A DNA stretch of 64,000 nucleotides from Ramlibacter sp. Lineage in GTDB: Bacteria > Pseudomonadota > Gammaproteobacteria > Burkholderiales > Burkholderiaceae_C. The DNA lies in assembly GCF_029866045.1 (NCBI RefSeq), contig NZ_JARXAB010000021.1:93224-157223 (forward strand), given 5' to 3'. A program made the translations under genes and the position numbers. Of this stretch, positions 39,274 through 47,933 are shown one piece after another. The notes below the pieces were generated by a model. That model saw only the letters and a program-made list of their open reading frames with translations, had not been told where the DNA came from and ran no database searches. The number at the start of each line of letters is the position of its first letter. Positions within the stretch are counted from its first letter, which is position 1.

Positions 39274-40131
39274 TCAAAGCGTGACCGCGTTCACGCGGTT
39301 GTGGAGAAAGCGCAGTGCGGACAGCACCGTGAGCGCCGATGTCTTGGGGTTCTCGGCCAGCGGTTTGCCGCGCATGGTCAGGTGCATCTCGCCGAACTCG
39401 CCGCGCACCTCGATCTCGTGGATGTTCTCGTCCACCGTCGGGTCGGCCACCAGGCGCACACGGGTGGCGTCCAGACCCAGGCCTGCCAGGGAAATGGTGG
39501 CGGCGACGTTGGCGTTCTTCGGGTACAGGCGGGCCGCCTCGCGGGCGCTGCCTTCGAGGATGACGGTGGGCGTTCGGATCGACTTCAGGTCAAAGGCCCC
39601 GTCGGCGGGTGTCCCGCTCCAGCTCAAAGGCGGCTTGCGGCCGATGTAGGTGACCTCGGTCAGACCGGTGATTCGGGCGGCCGCGATCGCGTCCACCCCG
39701 CCAATCGCGCCCGACAGCAAGTGCACCTGCGTGCCACCTGCGCGGGCCGCATCGGCCAGATCCTCGGGCAGGCCGGGCTCGGACAGGGCGCCGATGGACA
39801 GCACCGCGCATTCCACGCCGCGGGTCAGCGCTGGCACCACATGTTCGGTCAGCGCGGCATGGCCGGCGCACTCGAGCACCAGCGTCGTGGTCGCTGGCAC
39901 CGCGGTCACCACCTCCACCGAGTCCGCTAGGCCCATGCGCGCTAGCGCGGTCCGCGCGTCTTCGGTGTGGGCCGCTGGCACGACGATATGGGTGACGCGC
40001 AGTTGAGGATGGCCGGCGACCCGCGTCAGCAGCGAGCGGCCGATGGCGCCAAAGCCCACCATCGTGACCGGCTGGATGATCGGTGCCTGGGCCACGGCCG
40101 GCTCCGACAGGCGTGCTTGCGCGGTGCTCAT
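39274..40131 (-). CDS. Aspartate dehydrogenase-family protein (NadX-like)
   Basis: A 285-aa NAD(P)-dependent amino-acid dehydrogenase homologue. The Rossmann motif is GFGAIGRSLL; LECAGHAAL, LSGAIGGVDA, GRKPPLSW and ADPTVDENIHEIEVRG with its conserved His follow, all typical of L-aspartate dehydrogenase. Classical AspDH feeds NAD synthesis or assimilates ammonia; in a catabolic array it more likely acts on an amino or imino acid from the pathway. The long ORF extends upstream into the TPP-enzyme gene, but the ATG at 40129-40131, 5 bases after that stop, gives the family N-terminus. No nadA or nadB is adjacent. Confidence 0.88.
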   Translation of the reverse strand: MSTAQARLSEPAVAQAPIIQPVTMVGFGAIGRSLLTRVAGHPQLRVTHIVVPAAHTEDARTALARMGLADSVEVVTAVPATTTLVLECAGHAALTEHVVPALTRGVECAVLSIGALSEPGLPEDLADAARAGGTQVHLLSGAIGGVDAIAAARITGLTEVTYIGRKPPLSWSGTPADGAFDLKSIRTPTVILEGSAREAARLYPKNANVAATISLAGLGLDATRVRLVADPTVDENIHEIEVRGEFGEMHLTMRGKPLAENPKTSALTVLSALRFLHNRVNAVTL

Positions 40132-40136
40132 GGCGC

Positions 40137-41864
40137 TCAGTCCTTCTTCAGCGGAGGACCCGCGAACTTGACCGCGAACGGGCCCCAGGCGTCCATGTCC
40201 ACCTCCACGATCACCGGGCCCCGGGTGGCGAAGGCTTTGCCCAGCACCTCGGCGCTTTGGGCCGGGTCGGCCAGCTTGAAGTGCGGCGCGCCCAGGCTGG
40301 CGCAGAAGTCCGCGAATTTTGGGGTGTGCAGCTCCACGTAGGCATGGCGGCTGCCGTAGATGTCGTCCTGGATGTTCTTGATCACGCCGTAGCGGCTGTC
40401 GTTCATCAGCAGCACCACCAGGTCGGCTTTTTCCTGCACCGCGCAGGCCAGCTCGCCCACATTCAGCATGAAGCCGCCGTCGCCCACCAGGGCCACGGTG
40501 CGCCGCCCCAGGCCGTGGGTAGCGTCGGCGATGGCGGTGCCAATCGCCATGGCCAGGCCCTGGCCAATGCCGCCGCCCAGGGCGTGCACGCCAGCCCGCG
40601 GATGGTCCAGATTGGGTGCGCGGTTGCCCCACATGGTGTTGGACAGGGTGATGTCCCGCACCCACGAGAGCTTGTTGTTCGTCTGCGCCTGTGCCACTTG
40701 GCCGAGGGCATTCTTCAGGGCCACGTACGGGCCCAGCGTCCCGTCCACCAGGGCAGAGGCCGCGGCGCGGGCGCGCTGCACGTCCCCGGCCAGTGCCGGG
40801 TCGATGGACATGCGGCCCTCGAGCGCGTCGGCCAGCGCGTCGAGGGTGAGCTGGGCATCGCCCTGCACGAAGTATTCGCTTGTGTAGCCCCGGTTGTGGG
40901 CCAGGGCGTTGGCGTCGATGCGGCAAATCCGATGCGGCAGTTTGAGCTTGTAGCGCAGCGTTTCGTTGCTGCGAAGGCGCGAACCGACCACCAGCATCAG
41001 GTCACAGCTTGCGTAGAACGCTTCGGCCGGCTTTTGCAGGTTGTACGAGCCCAGCGTCGCCGGATGGTCCTCGGGCAGGATGCCGCGGCCCTGCACCGAG
41101 CTCACCACTGCCCAGCCCATGGCCACGAAGCGTCGCACCGCCGCCGCCGCGCCGCGTGCGCCGCCGCCTAGCCACAAGATGGGGCGGCGTGCGCCCACCA
41201 CGCGCTCGGCCAGTGCCTCGACCTCGCGCGGCGCCGGAACCACAGGCGGCACCGCCAGCGGCTGCAGGTCGGCCGGCAGATCCAGCAACTGGCCCTGCAC
41301 GTCGATTGGGATCTCGATGCTCACCGGGCCGCAGGGCGCGGTAAAGGCCAGGCGGGCGGCCTCGCGCAGGGTGGCCAATGCGGTTTCCGGGTTGCGGATG
41401 CGAAAGGCCGCCTTGCCCACCGACTGCAGCATGGCCAGTTGCGCCGGGTGCTCGTGGATGTAGCCCAGGTCGCGGTCCAGGTAGTCGGACTCGATCTGGC
41501 CGGTCAGGTGCAGCAGCGGCGTGCCGGCGGTGAGCGCCTCCACCATCGCGCCGGCAGCGTTGCCGCAGCCGGTGCCGGTGCTGGTCACGCACACGCCGAG
41601 GGTCCCCGTCACGCGGGCGTAGGCATCGGCCATGTTGCAGGCGCCGGCCTCGCCGCGCGCCGAGACAAAGCGGATCTTTTGGCGCACATGGAAGGCGTCC
41701 AGGATCGGCATGTTGTGGATGGAGATCACGCCGAAGGCGGCGCGCACGCCGCAGGCTTCAAGGAAGCGCGCGGCGAGTTCGCCCACGGTGATCTGGGGCA
41801 TATCTCGGGCGGTGTCGCGGGGGATGTTGCGAGGTGTGGCGCTGGAGATGTCGCTGGAAATCAT
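40137..41864 (-). CDS. Thiamine-pyrophosphate-dependent enzyme (acetolactate synthase/benzoylformate decarboxylase family)
   Basis: A 575-aa ThDP enzyme. The N-terminal domain holds the activating Glu72 in SARGEAGACNMADAYAR; TSTGTGCGNAAGAMVEA follows; the C-terminal domain has the Mg-diphosphate motif GDGGFMLNVGEL ending in LLMNDSRYG. Family reactions include 2-oxo-acid decarboxylation and acetolactate-type ligation; the substrate cannot be told. The first ATG (41862-41864) is used, though an ATG 22 codons later just before the conserved ITVGELAARF is also possible and neither has a strong ribosome site. It follows iclR by 8 bases. Confidence 0.9.
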   Translation of the reverse strand: MISSDISSATPRNIPRDTARDMPQITVGELAARFLEACGVRAAFGVISIHNMPILDAFHVRQKIRFVSARGEAGACNMADAYARVTGTLGVCVTSTGTGCGNAAGAMVEALTAGTPLLHLTGQIESDYLDRDLGYIHEHPAQLAMLQSVGKAAFRIRNPETALATLREAARLAFTAPCGPVSIEIPIDVQGQLLDLPADLQPLAVPPVVPAPREVEALAERVVGARRPILWLGGGARGAAAAVRRFVAMGWAVVSSVQGRGILPEDHPATLGSYNLQKPAEAFYASCDLMLVVGSRLRSNETLRYKLKLPHRICRIDANALAHNRGYTSEYFVQGDAQLTLDALADALEGRMSIDPALAGDVQRARAAASALVDGTLGPYVALKNALGQVAQAQTNNKLSWVRDITLSNTMWGNRAPNLDHPRAGVHALGGGIGQGLAMAIGTAIADATHGLGRRTVALVGDGGFMLNVGELACAVQEKADLVVLLMNDSRYGVIKNIQDDIYGSRHAYVELHTPKFADFCASLGAPHFKLADPAQSAEVLGKAFATRGPVIVEVDMDAWGPFAVKFAGPPLKKD

Positions 41865-41872
41865 TCGTTGTC

Positions 41873-42745
41873 TCAGTGCTTGGCGCCGGGCCAGCCCGCT
41901 GCATGCGGGAGGTGGTTGAGGCGCTGTGTGAGCTGCTGCGCAGCTTGGCGGACCAAGGGCACCAGCCGCTCAGTCTCTTCGGGGGAAATCTGCTGCTGTG
42001 GCACGGTGATGCTCACCGCGGCCACCACCCGCCGCTGCTCGTTGAAGACGGGCGCCGCAATCGTGGTGATGCCGGTCTCGAAGCCGCCCTGGCTGATGCC
42101 GTAGCCGTGGGTACGGTCGGCATCGATCAGGGCCTTGAGCGCCTTGACTGTGGTGGGCGTGCGCGGGGTCGCCGCCGCCAGCGGCTCCTCGGGGTAGACT
42201 TGGCGCAGGCCGGCCAGGTCCAGGTCGGACAGCAGCTGGCGGCCCAGTACGGTGGCATGCGCCGGGACGCGCGCGCCAACCTGAATGGAGTGAAAGACGG
42301 CGTTGGGACCGGCGGCCTTCTGCACGAAGACCACATCGCGGCCGTCGCGCACCACCAAGTGGGCAGAAAAGCCGCTTTGGTTGCGCAGCTCCTCGATGAT
42401 GGTGCGGCCGTGTTCTGTCAGCTCCATCGAAGACAAATATTCGAACCCCAGGCGCAGCACGCCCAGGCTCAGTTTGTAGGCGGGGCTGTCGGGCACGCGC
42501 TCGACAAAGCCCATTTGCTCCAGCGTATGCAGCAGCCGGAACACCGAGGCGCGCGGCAACGCCAGGCGGCGCGAGAGCTCGGCACCGGTCAGCTCGCGTT
42601 CGCTGCGGCTGAAGCAGCCGAGCAGCTGCAGGCCGCGGGCCAGGCCGGGCACCAGATAGCGCTCGTCGCTGGCCGTATCGGCGGATGCGTTGGCTTTGGC
42701 CCTGTCCTTGGCGTCTGTCCGGGGCATCTTGGCAACCGTGTTCAT
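41873..42745 (-). CDS. IclR-family transcriptional regulator
   Basis: A 290-aa regulator. The winged helix-turn-helix is at about residues 32-95 (LTGAELSRRLALPRASVFRL, LEQMGFVER) and the C-terminal effector domain shows GFSAHLVVRDG, GARVPAHATVLGR and the TTIAAPVFNEQRRVVAAVSI core. Such proteins typically control aromatic degradation operons through dyads near the promoter. Its ATG overlaps the alpha/beta-hydrolase stop (ATGA), so it is made within the structural operon. The best candidate sites are the two composite operators at 27.4 and 47.9 kb; the link is inference. Confidence 0.93.
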   Translation of the reverse strand: MNTVAKMPRTDAKDRAKANASADTASDERYLVPGLARGLQLLGCFSRSERELTGAELSRRLALPRASVFRLLHTLEQMGFVERVPDSPAYKLSLGVLRLGFEYLSSMELTEHGRTIIEELRNQSGFSAHLVVRDGRDVVFVQKAAGPNAVFHSIQVGARVPAHATVLGRQLLSDLDLAGLRQVYPEEPLAAATPRTPTTVKALKALIDADRTHGYGISQGGFETGITTIAAPVFNEQRRVVAAVSITVPQQQISPEETERLVPLVRQAAQQLTQRLNHLPHAAGWPGAKH

Positions 42746-43617
42746 TGAAGGAGCGCGTTGACCGCGTCGTGACCTTCGAGGGCGCAGACATGGCCCACCG
42801 GTCCCAGGGACACATAGGGCGCGTGGGCGCCGCGCGCCAAGGCTTCGCAACCTGCCGGCGGGGTGATGGTGTCGGCCGCGCCGCTGGCCACCAGCAGCGG
42901 GGCCCCCGCCGCCGCCAGCAGGCCGGCCAAGTCGGAGTCGGCGAGCAGGTGGGTGGCCTGCGTGTAGCCGGCAGGAATGACCTGGGCCATGGTGGCCTGC
43001 ACGTAGGCAAGCAAGGCGCGGGCTGCTTCGGCGTCGTCCAGTGCCGTGTGGGCCGACACCATCGCCGCGCCTCGCTTGGCCGCCATGCCCGCCGGGCCCA
43101 GCGTCTCAAGGTTGTGGAGACGGTCTTGCCGCTTGGCCTCACGCACGTCGGGCGCAGCCTTTCCGTAGCCACCGGCGGGAGAGAGCAGCACCAGACGCGC
43201 CACCCGCGCGGGCTGCAGGCCGGCGGCGGCCGCGGCCATGATCGCGCCCAGTGAATGGCCCACGAGCGTGACCGGTTCGCCCACGCCCAGGGCGTCGAGC
43301 CAGGCCCAGATGCGTGCGCCGTAGTCCTGCGCCTGCGGCCTGGCCGCGGGCACAGGCGCGCTGGCGCCATAGCCGGGCGCGTCCCACGCCAGCACCTCGC
43401 GCGCATCACCGAAGGCCGCCAGTTGGCACACCCAGCTGCCCGAGCCTGAGCCGATGCCGTGCAGCAGCACCAGCGGCGCCTGCGCGAAGACGGTGGCGCG
43501 GCCCAGGGCCGGACCTGCACCGGGGCTCGCCCGGCGAAAGCCGATGCGGCCGCCTACCGTGTCCACGGACTGCGGCGCAAAGCGCGCGGCAAGGGAGGGC
43601 AGATCGCTCAGGTCCAT
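42742..43617 (-). CDS. Alpha/beta hydrolase (ring-cleavage product or enol-lactone hydrolase type)
   Basis: A 291-aa alpha/beta-hydrolase-fold protein. LVLLHGIGSGSGSW forms the oxyanion region, Ser is in VGHSLGAIMA (nucleophile elbow), Asp in ASGAADTITPP and His in GPVGHVCALEG. Size and motifs match hydrolases of meta-cleavage products (MhpC/BphD) and 3-oxoadipate enol-lactonases, which cannot be separated by eye. It is translationally coupled to the IclR gene. It fits hydrolytic processing of the ring-opened product in this island. Confidence 0.88.
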   Translation of the reverse strand: MDLSDLPSLAARFAPQSVDTVGGRIGFRRASPGAGPALGRATVFAQAPLVLLHGIGSGSGSWVCQLAAFGDAREVLAWDAPGYGASAPVPAARPQAQDYGARIWAWLDALGVGEPVTLVGHSLGAIMAAAAAGLQPARVARLVLLSPAGGYGKAAPDVREAKRQDRLHNLETLGPAGMAAKRGAAMVSAHTALDDAEAARALLAYVQATMAQVIPAGYTQATHLLADSDLAGLLAAAGAPLLVASGAADTITPPAGCEALARGAHAPYVSLGPVGHVCALEGHDAVNALLQ

Positions 43618-43665
43618 GCGAATGAGAGGCCGGTGTATCGAATCGAGGCGCGTGCGTGCATGCGT

Positions 43666-44259
43666 TCAGCGCTTTTCGCGCTTGATCTTGGTCAGGGGCG
43701 AATCGGGCGGGTAGACCGGTGTGATGGGCTTGGGCGAGCCCAGCATCACGCACATGAGGGCGTCTTCGTCGCCGATGTTGCGCTCCTCGCGGTACACGCC
43801 CGGGGGGATTGAGATCAGGTCGCGCTCGCCGAGCACCGCTTCCCAGCGCTGGCCGTCTTTTTCGCAGACCACCATCATTTCGCCGCGGATCACGAAGAAG
43901 ATTTCTTCCACGTCGTAGTGAATATGGGACGGGCCGATGTTGCCGGCCGGAATCACCATGGTGGAGAAGGTGAAGTGGCCGGAGGGCACGGTGTTGCTGT
44001 CCTTGGACACGCCGGTGCCGCCGGTGCCCACATAGCGCATTTGGGCGCGGCGGTACTTCGGGTCGAAGTCGGCCTGGAACTTGAGCGCGTCCCAGTCGTA
44101 GCTGCGGGTGGACTTGCGGGCCACCCGGCCCTCCATCCAGTCGGCGAAGGACTGGCCGGGCGCCTGCAGCATGGACGTCTGGATCTCGGCCTCTGATGGG
44201 GCGGCGGTGTCCTGCAGGCCGCGCTCATTGAAGACGGGTTGGTTGGCTGCGTGGTTCAT
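43666..44259 (-). CDS. Cupin-domain protein with incomplete metal site
   Basis: A 197-aa single-cupin protein. Motif 1 is intact: His112-x-His114-x4-Glu119-x6-Gly126 in PSHIHYDVEEIFFVIRG. Motif 2 reads IPPGVYREERN, with Arg where the metal-binding His normally stands. It could still bind metal with three ligands, act as an isomerase or decarboxylase, or merely bind ligand. The N-terminal 85 residues show no known domain. GGAG precedes the ATG at 44257-44259. It lies between the SDR and hydrolase genes with gaps of about 20-50 bases. Confidence 0.83.
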   Translation of the reverse strand: MNHAANQPVFNERGLQDTAAPSEAEIQTSMLQAPGQSFADWMEGRVARKSTRSYDWDALKFQADFDPKYRRAQMRYVGTGGTGVSKDSNTVPSGHFTFSTMVIPAGNIGPSHIHYDVEEIFFVIRGEMMVVCEKDGQRWEAVLGERDLISIPPGVYREERNIGDEDALMCVMLGSPKPITPVYPPDSPLTKIKREKR

Positions 44260-44281
44260 TCTGGTTTTCTCCGATGTGATG

Positions 44282-45046
44282 TCAATTCATGACGAAGCCG
44301 CCGTTGACCGGCAGCACCTGACCTGTGACGTAAGCGCTGCCCTCGGACAGGAGGAACAACACCGGCCCGGTGAGGTCGTTCGGGACCTGCGGCCGCTGAA
44401 TCGCGCGGCCGTCGTGGTAGTACTGATGGCGGGCTTCCGGTACGTACTCGGTGGCCTCGACCAGGGTCAGGCCCGGGGCGATGGCGTTGACGGTGATGCC
44501 GTCGGCACCCATCTCGCGCGCCATGGCGTGGGTCATGGCCATCACCGCGCCCTTGCTGGCCACATAGGCCATCAGGCGCGGTGCGCCCCACAGCGCAGTG
44601 TCCGATGCGAGGTTCACCACCCGGCCGCGGCCCGAGGCCTTGAGCCAGGGGCGCGCGGCGACGGTGGTCAGCCAGGTGCCGCGCACATTGACCGCCATCA
44701 CGCCGTCCCAGGTCTCGAGCGCGATCTCCTCCATCGGCTTGCCGCCGGAGTTGGTGATGGCGCCGTTGTTCACCAGGCCGTCGATACCACCGAGCCACTC
44801 GGCGGCCGCCTGGGTCGCCGCCTTGATCGCGGCCGGGTCGGCCAGATCCATCGCAAAGTAGGCGGCACATTGCGGCCGCTTCTCGCACAGCGCGCGCGCG
44901 AGCGCTTCGCCGCGTTCGTGCAGCAGGTCACCAAACGCCACCCGGGCGCCTGCGTCGACGCAGGCGCGCACGAAGGCCTCGCCCAGGCCGCGGGCGCCGC
45001 CGGTGACCAGGATGCGCGCGCCGGCGAGAGAGATTTCTGGTGTCAT
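44282..45046 (-). CDS. SDR-family dehydrogenase (classical)
   Basis: A 254-aa classical short-chain dehydrogenase. VTGGARGLGE binds NAD(P); LVNNGAITN corresponds to the NNAG motif; the catalytic set is complete with Ser in LASDTALWG and Tyr-x3-Lys in YVASKGAVM; TGQVLPVNGGF closes the fold. It is 10 bases downstream of the ABC permease stop in the leftward array. It probably oxidises an alcohol or dihydrodiol intermediate, such as the cis-diol made by a ring-hydroxylating oxygenase, although no sequence feature proves the substrate. Confidence 0.9.
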   Translation of the reverse strand: MTPEISLAGARILVTGGARGLGEAFVRACVDAGARVAFGDLLHERGEALARALCEKRPQCAAYFAMDLADPAAIKAATQAAAEWLGGIDGLVNNGAITNSGGKPMEEIALETWDGVMAVNVRGTWLTTVAARPWLKASGRGRVVNLASDTALWGAPRLMAYVASKGAVMAMTHAMAREMGADGITVNAIAPGLTLVEATEYVPEARHQYYHDGRAIQRPQVPNDLTGPVLFLLSEGSAYVTGQVLPVNGGFVMN

Positions 45047-45056
45047 GGGCCGGCCC

Positions 45057-45842
45057 TCATTGCATCCGCGTCGCGGCTTGGGGCAGGTAGTGCAGTACCC
45101 GCGCCTCGGCCAGCACCACCGCGTAGTAGGCCAGGATGCCGATCACGGTGAGCGCTCCGATCACCACGAACACCGCCGCGGTATTGCCCTGGCCCTCGAA
45201 GAAGACCAGCAGGTAGCCCAGGCCCATGTTGCCGCCCACCAACTCGCCCACCACCACGCCGATGACCGCCAGCGTGCTGGCGATGCGCAGGCCCGAGAAC
45301 AGCGCGGGCATGGTGGTTGGGTACTCCACCATCCAGAAGATCTGCAGCCGGCTGGCGGAGAAGGAGCGTGCCAGGTTCACCAGGTCATGGTCCATGGTGC
45401 GCATGGCCGAGAGCACGTTGATCAGGACCGGAAAGAACACGATCAACACCGCGACCAGGATCTTGGGGTACATGGTGTAGCCCAGCCACATCACGAACAG
45501 GGGCGCAAACGCCACTTTGGGCGCGATCTGCAGCGCCAGCAGGTAGGGCGATAGCACCGCCTCCACCTTGGGCGACAGGCCCAGGGCGTAGCCGATCATC
45601 GCGCCTAGCAGGGAGCCCAGCACGAAGCCGATCACCACCTCGGCTGCAGTGATGCCCGCGTGGAACATCAGACGCTCGACCTCCCAGATGCGCCGGGCCT
45701 CGGCCACTACCTTGGACAGGTGGGGCAGGACGAAGTCGGGCACGCCCATCATCCCCGGGCCCCATTGCCAGGCGGCCAGGAAGACGATGAGGACGGCAAG
45801 GCTCCAGAGCGCCGTGCTGTGACGGCGCAGAAGATCGGTCAT
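45057..45842 (-). CDS. ABC transporter permease (nitrate/sulfonate/taurine type)
   Basis: A 261-aa inner-membrane protein with about 6 membrane helices. The cytoplasmic EAA loop (near residues 155-175, SFSASRLQIFWMVEYPTTMP) and the GGNMGLGYLL ending region are typical of SsuC/TauC/ThiX-like permeases. The ORF runs further upstream, but the ATG at 45840-45842 gives the right N-terminus (TDLLRRHSTALWSL). It lies between the substrate-binding protein and SDR genes and should pair with the ATPase at 47.1 kb to import the island substrate. Confidence 0.92.
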   Translation of the reverse strand: MTDLLRRHSTALWSLAVLIVFLAAWQWGPGMMGVPDFVLPHLSKVVAEARRIWEVERLMFHAGITAAEVVIGFVLGSLLGAMIGYALGLSPKVEAVLSPYLLALQIAPKVAFAPLFVMWLGYTMYPKILVAVLIVFFPVLINVLSAMRTMDHDLVNLARSFSASRLQIFWMVEYPTTMPALFSGLRIASTLAVIGVVVGELVGGNMGLGYLLVFFEGQGNTAAVFVVIGALTVIGILAYYAVVLAEARVLHYLPQAATRMQ

Positions 45843-45923
45843 GGCGAGGTCCGGGTCGGGTAGGGTGCGGCCCCTGCGTGTCCGGCCTTCACGCCGCTCA
45901 CGCAGGGGCCGCACCGATGCCGC

Positions 45924-46943
45924 TTACTTGAGGTTGGCGACAAACTGGTTGGTGTAGAGGTCCTTGAGCGGCACGGCGCTGGGCACCACGCCGTTGCTCA
46001 CGTAGAACTTCTGCAGGTCGGCCAGGCGCGGCTCGTCCATCGAGCCCGGCTGCTTTTGCTTGGCGTAGACGTACTTGTTGTACATCTCAAACATCTGCTG
46101 GATGGAGGCTTCCTTGCCCTTGTGGACCGGCACCGCCTGCACATAGGCGATAGAGGCCGCCTTGGGGTCGGCCATGATGTCCTTCATGCCCTTGACGGTG
46201 GCGCGCACCAGCTTTTGCACCAGCTGCGGGTTCTTCTGGATGGTCTCGTCGGACACCAGGATGGCCTGGGCCATGCTCTTGAAAAAGACATCGGCTGGCA
46301 GGATGTCGACCTTGGCGCCTGCATCCATGGCGTTCACCGTCCAGTCGGGCGTCGAGGCCATGCCGGAAGCCTTCTTCTCGGCGAACAGCTGCCAGACGCC
46401 GGTGGGCCCGGCGGCCTGGATGTTGACGTCGTTCTTGGTCAGGCCGCCCTTGGACAGCATGCCCAAGAGGGCGTAGTAGGTGGTGTCGGTATAGGCGAGC
46501 ACCGTCACCGTCTTGCCCTTGAGCTCGCGCGGCGACTCGATGCGCTCATCCTTGTGGGTCACCAGCTGCATCAGCGAGCCAGCGCCCATTACCGCCACCG
46601 CCTTGACGGGAATGCCCTGCGCGCGCGCGATGATGGGTGTGTCGCCCAGTGCGCCGCCGATCACCGCGTTACCCGCGCCGACCTGCTTGGCCACGTCGAC
46701 CCCGCCGCGGCCAGTGACGAAGTTGACCTTCAGGCCCTCCTGCTCGTAGTAGCCCTTGGCCTGGGCCAGCATCCAGGGGCCGAAGGCCGGCAGGTTGCCC
46801 GGTGCGGGCAGCAGGTAGGTGATCTCCTGCAGAGGCGCCTTCTGGGCCAGGGCCGGCGCGCCAAAGGCGGCGGCGGCCAGGGTGACCAGGGCGACACGCC
46901 GGCTGGCGCGCAGAGACAGGGCGAGGGGTTTGGGCAGACTCAT
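45924..46943 (-). CDS. ABC transporter substrate-binding protein (NMT1/THI5-like)
   Basis: A 339-aa periplasmic protein. The signal peptide (VALVTLAAAAFGAPALA-QK) is followed by an NMT1/SsuA-like fold: EQEGLKVNFVTGRGG, GALGDTPIIARAQG, SPRELKGKTVTVLAYTDTT and ASTPDWTVNAMDAG. Relatives bind sulfonates, taurine, pyrimidines or aromatic acids. GGAG precedes the ATG by about 7 bases. With the adjacent permease and ATPase genes it forms a complete importer that heads the leftward operon, so it probably recognises the pathway substrate. Confidence 0.92.
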   Translation of the reverse strand: MSLPKPLALSLRASRRVALVTLAAAAFGAPALAQKAPLQEITYLLPAPGNLPAFGPWMLAQAKGYYEQEGLKVNFVTGRGGVDVAKQVGAGNAVIGGALGDTPIIARAQGIPVKAVAVMGAGSLMQLVTHKDERIESPRELKGKTVTVLAYTDTTYYALLGMLSKGGLTKNDVNIQAAGPTGVWQLFAEKKASGMASTPDWTVNAMDAGAKVDILPADVFFKSMAQAILVSDETIQKNPQLVQKLVRATVKGMKDIMADPKAASIAYVQAVPVHKGKEASIQQMFEMYNKYVYAKQKQPGSMDEPRLADLQKFYVSNGVVPSAVPLKDLYTNQFVANLK

Positions 46944-47051
46944 GGGTAATCTCCGTGATGGGATGGCTGCGGGGTGGGTGGGTAAAAAGGGAGCGGGGTC
47001 CGGGGGCGGGTGGATGGACGAGTGAAGGCGGCGGGCTCGAATTCGGGCGGC

Positions 47052-47858
47052 TCAGTGAACCTCGGTCTGGGCGTCGAGCTTGAGCAGCTCCATCAGCCGG
47101 GACACGTAGTCACTCACGGCGGGGTGCTTGCGGCGCTGCATCGGGTTATCACGGTTGGCAATGGCCACCGTGATCTCCTCGATGATGGTGCCTGGCCGCT
47201 CACTCATCACCAGAATGCGGTCGGACAGGGCCACCGCCTCGGTCAGATCGTGGGTGATGAACAGGACCGTCTTGCCCTCCTTGGCCACGGTGCGCGCCAG
47301 GTCCTGCTGCAGGATCATCTTGGTCTGCGCGTCCAGGGCCGAGAAGGGCTCGTCCATCAGCAGCACCAGCGGGTCGACCGCCAGGGTCCGGGCCAGGGCG
47401 GCGCGCTGACGCATGCCGCCCGAGAGCTGGTGCGGGTAGTTCTCGCCAAAGCCTTGCAGGTGGCACTGGGCCAGCAGCCGCTCTGCAATGGCGCGGCGCT
47501 CTGCGGCGGCCACGCCGCGCAACTCCAGGCCAAAGGCCACGTTCTCGGCGATGGTGCGCCAGGGCATGAGCAGGTCTTTTTGCAGCATGAAGGCCACATG
47601 CTTGTTGGGGCCGGTCACCACCTCGCCCGCCACACGCACTGTGCCCGCCGAGGGCCGGGCCAGGCCGGCGCCCATATTGAGCAGCGTGCTCTTGCCGCAG
47701 CCGGAGGGACCGATGAGGGAGACCACCTCACCGGGTTGGATGGCCAGGTTGACGTCGCGCGCAGCCAATACCTCGGGAGCCTTGCCGCGGGCGGGGAAGC
47801 GCTTGTCCACGCCGATGAACTCGATGGCGGGCACGCCCGCCTTGACCGCTTCGCCCAT
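47052..47858 (-). CDS. ABC transporter ATP-binding protein (SsuB/TauB type)
   Basis: A 268-aa ATPase energising the importer. Walker A GPSGCGKST, the Q-loop MLQKDLLMPW, signature LSGGMRQRAALARTLA, Walker B LLMDEPFSALD and the switch His in FITHDLTEA are all intact. It is the first gene of the leftward array; the composite operator lies 75 bases upstream. The C-terminal 30 residues after the switch match the SsuB/TauB group. Confidence 0.95.
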   Translation of the reverse strand: MGEAVKAGVPAIEFIGVDKRFPARGKAPEVLAARDVNLAIQPGEVVSLIGPSGCGKSTLLNMGAGLARPSAGTVRVAGEVVTGPNKHVAFMLQKDLLMPWRTIAENVAFGLELRGVAAAERRAIAERLLAQCHLQGFGENYPHQLSGGMRQRAALARTLAVDPLVLLMDEPFSALDAQTKMILQQDLARTVAKEGKTVLFITHDLTEAVALSDRILVMSERPGTIIEEITVAIANRDNPMQRRKHPAVSDYVSRLMELLKLDAQTEVH

Positions 47859-47933
47859 TGCCAGACCCTTCCTGGACCGTTCCTCGACCTTCGGTCGACC
47901 TGCTTGTCCGGGGACGGTTGCCCCGGGGAGTGC

